The translations under genes and the position numbers were made by a program. The notes under the pieces are model-generated. The model made no database searches. It saw only the letters and a program-made list of their open reading frames with translations, and was not told the DNA's origin. This document shows, piece by piece, positions 60,651 through 64,000 of a stretch of DNA of 64,000 bases. The stretch covers positions 2,669,610-2,733,609 of the forward strand of contig JANCMB010000001.1 in NCBI GenBank assembly GCA_031317595.1, written 5' to 3'. Source of the DNA: Glutamicibacter sp. PS. GTDB taxonomy: Bacteria; Actinomycetota; Actinomycetes; Actinomycetales; Micrococcaceae. How positions within the stretch are numbered: the stretch's first letter is position 1; each line of letters opens with the position of its first letter.

Positions 60651-62912
60651 ATGTCCACACACTCCAATCACAGCGACCACGGCGGGACGAACGACCACGG
60701 CGGCTCGACCCGCACCGTCAACCTCGATATTCAAGGCATGACCTGCGCCTCCTGTGTGAACCGCGTGGAACGAAAACTCGGCAAACTTCCCGGTGTCAGT
60801 GCCGCGGTCAACCTACCGCTGAACTCGGCGGCCGTCGAGGCCCCCGCGGACATCAGCGATGAGAAACTGATCGACGCCGTGCAGGCGGCCGGCTACTCGG
60901 CCAATGTGAAGCAACCCTCGCGACACGATGAGCACGGCCACCATGGTGACCACGAGCATCTGGTGCCCGACCACCTGCTGCGTCGGCTGATCGTCTCGGC
61001 CATCTTCACCGTTCCGCTGTTCATCATCTCGATGGTGCCCGCGGCGCAATTCGCCAACTGGGGCTGGGTGGCACTGGCACTGGCGACCCCGGTGGTCTTC
61101 TACGGGGCTTGGCCCTTCCACAAGGCCGCCGCCGTCAACGCCCGCCACCTGGCCTCGACCATGGACACGCTGGTGTCCATCGGTGTACTGGCCGCCTACC
61201 TGTTCTCGCTCTTCGAATTGCTGCGGAACCCGCAAATGACGGCCCTGACCGGCATGTCGATGAGCGAGCACGCACTCTACTTTGAGACCGCCGCGGTGGT
61301 GGCCACCTTCCTGCTCCTCGGCCGCTACCTCGAATCACGGGCTAAGGACCGCGCCTCGGACGCCCTGAAGTCGCTGCTGAGTCTGGGTGCCAAGGAAGCG
61401 GTGGTGCTGCGCGAGGGACGCGAGGAACGCATCCCCGCCGACCAGCTGGTGCCGGATGACATCTTCGTCGTGCGGCCCGGCGAAAAGATTGCCACCGACG
61501 GCGTCGTCACCGAGGGCACCAGCGCCGTGGACAGCTCGCTGATCACCGGCGAATCGGTGCCGCAGAGCGTCGGTCCGGACGACGAGGTGATCGGTGCGAC
61601 GATCAACACCAGCGGACGCTTGCTCGTGCGTGCCACACGGGTGGGGTCGGACACCACGCTGGCCCAAATGGGTCGTCTGGTGTCCGAGGCGCAGTCCGGC
61701 AAGGCCCCGATTGCCCGGCTGGCCGACCGCATCTCCGCGGTCTTCGTGCCGATCGTCCTGGCGGTCGCGGTACTGACCTTCGCCGCCTGGCTGATCTTCG
61801 GCGGTGAACTGCTGCGGGCCTTCGCCGCGGCGGTGGCCGTCCTCGTCATCGCCTGCCCCTGCGCGCTGGGTTTGGCCACGCCCATCGGCCTGTTGGTCGG
61901 TACCGGACGCGGCGCCCAACTGGGCATTTTGATCCGCGGCCCGCAGGTGTTGGAGGATACCCGCCGACTGGATACCGTCGTGGTGGATAAGACCGGCACC
62001 GTAACCACCGGCGATATGGGCTTTAGCGGACTGACCACGGTCAACAGCTTCAGCGAGGACACCGTGCTCGCGCTCGCCGCCGCCGTCGAACACCATTCCG
62101 AACACCCCATTGCCCGGGCGATCGCCAGCGCCGGCGCCGCGGCCGGGCAACTGCCCGAGGCCAGCGATTTTCATTCCGACGCCGGTGGCGGCGTGCGTGC
62201 CACCGTGAAGGGGCAGCGCGTGGTGGTTGGCCGGCGTAGTTGGCTGGCCGAGAACGGCACCGAGCTCGATCAGGCGGGCACGGAACTGCTCGAATCGGCC
62301 GAAGCGGCTGGGGCCACCGCCATTCTGGTGGCCGTCGACGGTGAATTTGCCGGGGTCATCTCGGTGGCCGATACCATCAAGGACAGCTCGGCACCGGCCA
62401 TCGCGGCCCTGCGTGAGCGCGGCCTGCGGGTGGTGTTGCTGACCGGTGATAACCAGCAGGTGGCTACGCAGGTAGCCTCCAAGGTCGGCATCGATGCGGC
62501 CGACGTGCGCGCCGGGGTACTGCCCGCGCAGAAGGTCGATGCCATCCGCGAACTGCAGCAGTCCGGCGGCGTGGTGGCCATGGTGGGTGATGGCGTAAAC
62601 GACGCCCCCGCCCTGGCCCAGGCTGACCTGGGTATCGCCATGGGGTCGGGCACGGACGTGGCCATCGAGGCCGCGGATATCACCCTGATGGGTAACTCGC
62701 TCGAGCAGGTGGTGCAGGGAATCGACCTGTCCGCCGCCACCTTGCGCACCATCAAGATGAACCTGTTCTGGGCCTTCGCCTACAACACCGCCGGCATTCC
62801 GATCGCAGCGCTGGGCTTGCTCAACCCGATGATCGCCGGTGCGGCCATGGCGGCCAGCTCGGTGCTCGTGGTGCTGAACTCGCTGCGCTTGCGCTCCTTC
62901 GGCAAGAAATAA
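60651..62912 (+). CDS. copA: Copper-exporting P1B-type ATPase CopA
   Basis: 753 residues. A single HMA domain with GMTCASC (Cys32, Cys35) is followed by a His-rich link (DEHGHHGDHEH). Then come eight membrane spans with the CPC copper site (Cys402-Pro-Cys404), the actuator loop with ITGESVP, the phosphorylated Asp446 in DKTGT, SEHPIA and GDGVNDAPAL. It pumps Cu(I) out of the cytoplasm. AAGGA lies seven bases before the ATG. The gene ends before a strong bidirectional hairpin. Confidence 0.96.
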   Translation: MSTHSNHSDHGGTNDHGGSTRTVNLDIQGMTCASCVNRVERKLGKLPGVSAAVNLPLNSAAVEAPADISDEKLIDAVQAAGYSANVKQPSRHDEHGHHGDHEHLVPDHLLRRLIVSAIFTVPLFIISMVPAAQFANWGWVALALATPVVFYGAWPFHKAAAVNARHLASTMDTLVSIGVLAAYLFSLFELLRNPQMTALTGMSMSEHALYFETAAVVATFLLLGRYLESRAKDRASDALKSLLSLGAKEAVVLREGREERIPADQLVPDDIFVVRPGEKIATDGVVTEGTSAVDSSLITGESVPQSVGPDDEVIGATINTSGRLLVRATRVGSDTTLAQMGRLVSEAQSGKAPIARLADRISAVFVPIVLAVAVLTFAAWLIFGGELLRAFAAAVAVLVIACPCALGLATPIGLLVGTGRGAQLGILIRGPQVLEDTRRLDTVVVDKTGTVTTGDMGFSGLTTVNSFSEDTVLALAAAVEHHSEHPIARAIASAGAAAGQLPEASDFHSDAGGGVRATVKGQRVVVGRRSWLAENGTELDQAGTELLESAEAAGATAILVAVDGEFAGVISVADTIKDSSAPAIAALRERGLRVVLLTGDNQQVATQVASKVGIDAADVRAGVLPAQKVDAIRELQQSGGVVAMVGDGVNDAPALAQADLGIAMGSGTDVAIEAADITLMGNSLEQVVQGIDLSAATLRTIKMNLFWAFAYNTAGIPIAALGLLNPMIAGAAMAASSVLVVLNSLRLRSFGKK

Positions 62913-62927
62913 CCGGACGACGAATCC

Positions 62928-62967
62928 CGCCCCCGGACCGACCCGCAACACTCGGTCCGGGGGCGGC
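62928..62967. terminator. Bidirectional terminator between copA and the amidohydrolase gene
   Basis: CCGCCCCCGGACCGA (62928-62942) pairs perfectly with TCGGTCCGGGGGCGG (62953-62967), with a ten-base loop. It stands between two convergent genes. Confidence 0.8.
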
Positions 62968-62972
62968 CCCCG

Positions 62973-64000
62973 TTAAGCCTCCCAGCGGCTAAAGCTGGGG
63001 TGACCGGCCAGGTAGGTGGCCACCACCTTCACATCGGCCAGCTCGCTCACCAGCACCTTGCGCGGGTCACGCTCAAGCACCACCAGATCCGCGCTCGCCC
63101 CGGGTTCCAGCACACCCCAGGGCGCCGCCAGCCGGTCGGCGAAGGCTTGGTGGGCGACGCCGGCGGTGTAGGCGGCGAGCGCGGTTTCGGCATCCAGCCG
63201 TTGCTCCGGCACCCAACCGCCCTCCGGGTAACCCTGCGCGGTCATGCGACCCACGGCCACCGCGATCCCCGCCAGCGGGTTCGCCTCGGAGCAGGGCCAG
63301 TCCGACCCAAAGGCCAACGGCGCACCGCTGCTCTGTAGCGTGTGCAGCTGATACTGCCGAGCGGCACGTTCGGCGCCCAACCGGGGCACCGTCAGCACGG
63401 TCATCAAATCGTCGAGTTGTGCCCACAGCGGTTGCATCACCGGAATCACCCCGAGCTTGACGAAGCGTTGCAGGTCTGCCCCGTCGGCCAACTGCACATG
63501 GGCGATCACCGGCCGGTGCGTGCTGGGTCCGTTGGCGCGCGCCGCCGCTTCGATGGCATCCAGCGCCCGCCGCACCGCTCCATCGCCAATGGCATGCAGG
63601 TGGGCCTGAAACCCGGCGGCATCCACCGCGCCGACCGCCCGCGCCAACGGCTCGGCCTGCCAGATGTAGAGGCCGTGATCGTGCAAGGTGGAGCAGTAGG
63701 GCTCGAGCAGCGCCCCGGTCTGGTTCTCCACCACCCCGTCGACAAAGAACTTCACGCTCTGCGCGGTCAGTAGCTCATGCCCGGCCTGTTCCACGCGGTG
63801 CCGCGAGTCCAACAGCCGCGGCAGGGAGCCCGGAAATTCACGCGGGTCGGCCAGGAGCGCGAGGTTAAAGCGGTTCTTCAAGAGCCCGCGCTCGGCCGCG
63901 GCCAGATACACCTCGACGTCCTCGGGCTGCACCCAGGCATCCTGCACCCAACCGATCCCCAACGAAGCCAAATGGGCGCTCGCGGCGGCGAGCGCGGCAA
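62973..64000 (-). CDS. Amidohydrolase, YtcJ-like, 5' end outside window
   Basis: The frame runs past the right edge, so about 343 C-terminal codons are visible. HLHAIGDGAVRRALDAIE, VIAHVQLADGADLQRF, FGSDWPCSEANPLAG and SADLVVLERDP match the YtcJ branch of metal-dependent amidohydrolases (exoenzymes regulatory-type). The first visible part, SAHLASLGIGWVQDAWVQP, is internal to the family, which shows that the true start lies outside. Substrate unknown. Confidence 0.86.
   Translation of the reverse strand, partial: AALAAASAHLASLGIGWVQDAWVQPEDVEVYLAAAERGLLKNRFNLALLADPREFPGSLPRLLDSRHRVEQAGHELLTAQSVKFFVDGVVENQTGALLEPYCSTLHDHGLYIWQAEPLARAVGAVDAAGFQAHLHAIGDGAVRRALDAIEAAARANGPSTHRPVIAHVQLADGADLQRFVKLGVIPVMQPLWAQLDDLMTVLTVPRLGAERAARQYQLHTLQSSGAPLAFGSDWPCSEANPLAGIAVAVGRMTAQGYPEGGWVPEQRLDAETALAAYTAGVAHQAFADRLAAPWGVLEPGASADLVVLERDPRKVLVSELADVKVVATYLAGHPSFSRWEA

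Noticed and set aside
61335-62951. A 538-codon open frame on the strand opposite copA
   Set aside because: It is antisense to a gene with every P1B-ATPase motif, its His/Gln/Gly-rich translation looks like no protein family, and high GC makes such frames common.

Overview
The window looks like chromosomal DNA of a high-GC Gram-positive bacterium of the family Micrococcaceae (Arthrobacter, Glutamicibacter or Paeniglutamicibacter type). The reasons are strong GC codon bias, many four-base start/stop overlaps, a DUF222/HNH protein, a CsoR-CopZ-CopA copper operon and a paired FemAB/ATP-grasp module of the kind that builds peptidoglycan cross-bridges. Genus is inference. No transposase, integrase, tRNA, rRNA or CRISPR array was seen. 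The MFS gene at the left edge and the amidohydrolase at the right edge are cut by the window.

Positions 1.2-16.4 kb form an arabinose/arabinan utilisation region. It holds a secreted GH43-GH51 fusion enzyme, a YtfQRT-YjfF-type (furanose-type) ABC importer, araA, araD, an FGGY kinase in the araB position, and a LacI-type regulator. Near-identical TGTTAGCGCTAACA palindromes precede both the kinase operon and the importer operon, so they look like one regulon. Positions 16.5-20.3 kb hold a nitrilase-family amidase, an acyl-CoA synthetase behind a CRP/GlxR-like site, an enoyl-CoA hydratase and a DUF456 membrane protein. Positions 20.3-24.9 kb hold an ABC exporter, sensor kinase and response regulator operon with a palindromic site at its head, then DedA and DUF2695 genes.

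Positions 25.0-28.5 kb are the most unusual part. A TPP riboswitch with a visible Shine-Dalgarno-masking hairpin precedes an SDR, an LLM flavin monooxygenase and a PLP aminotransferase, none of them a known thiamine gene. Just beyond lies a cluster of four DnaA boxes, then rlmN, an HAD phosphatase, a truncated IclR gene, two membrane proteins and an agmatine deiminase/permease pair.

Positions 36.1-43.5 kb form an Amadori-compound (fructosamine) module: FrlC-, FrlB- and FrlD-like enzymes, an ABC importer and a LacI regulator, with two identical CTGATACCGGTACCAG sites in the divergent promoter region. Positions 43.5-45.8 kb encode a SipW-type signal peptidase among three small exported proteins with SipW-type leaders. 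Positions 46.1-50.4 kb carry a permease, a TetR regulator, a DmpA-family aminopeptidase and a glutaminase. The rest holds a thioesterase, HNH and VOC proteins, PspA, an MFS transporter with its GntR regulator, the cross-bridge pair, the copper operon and a partial amidohydrolase.
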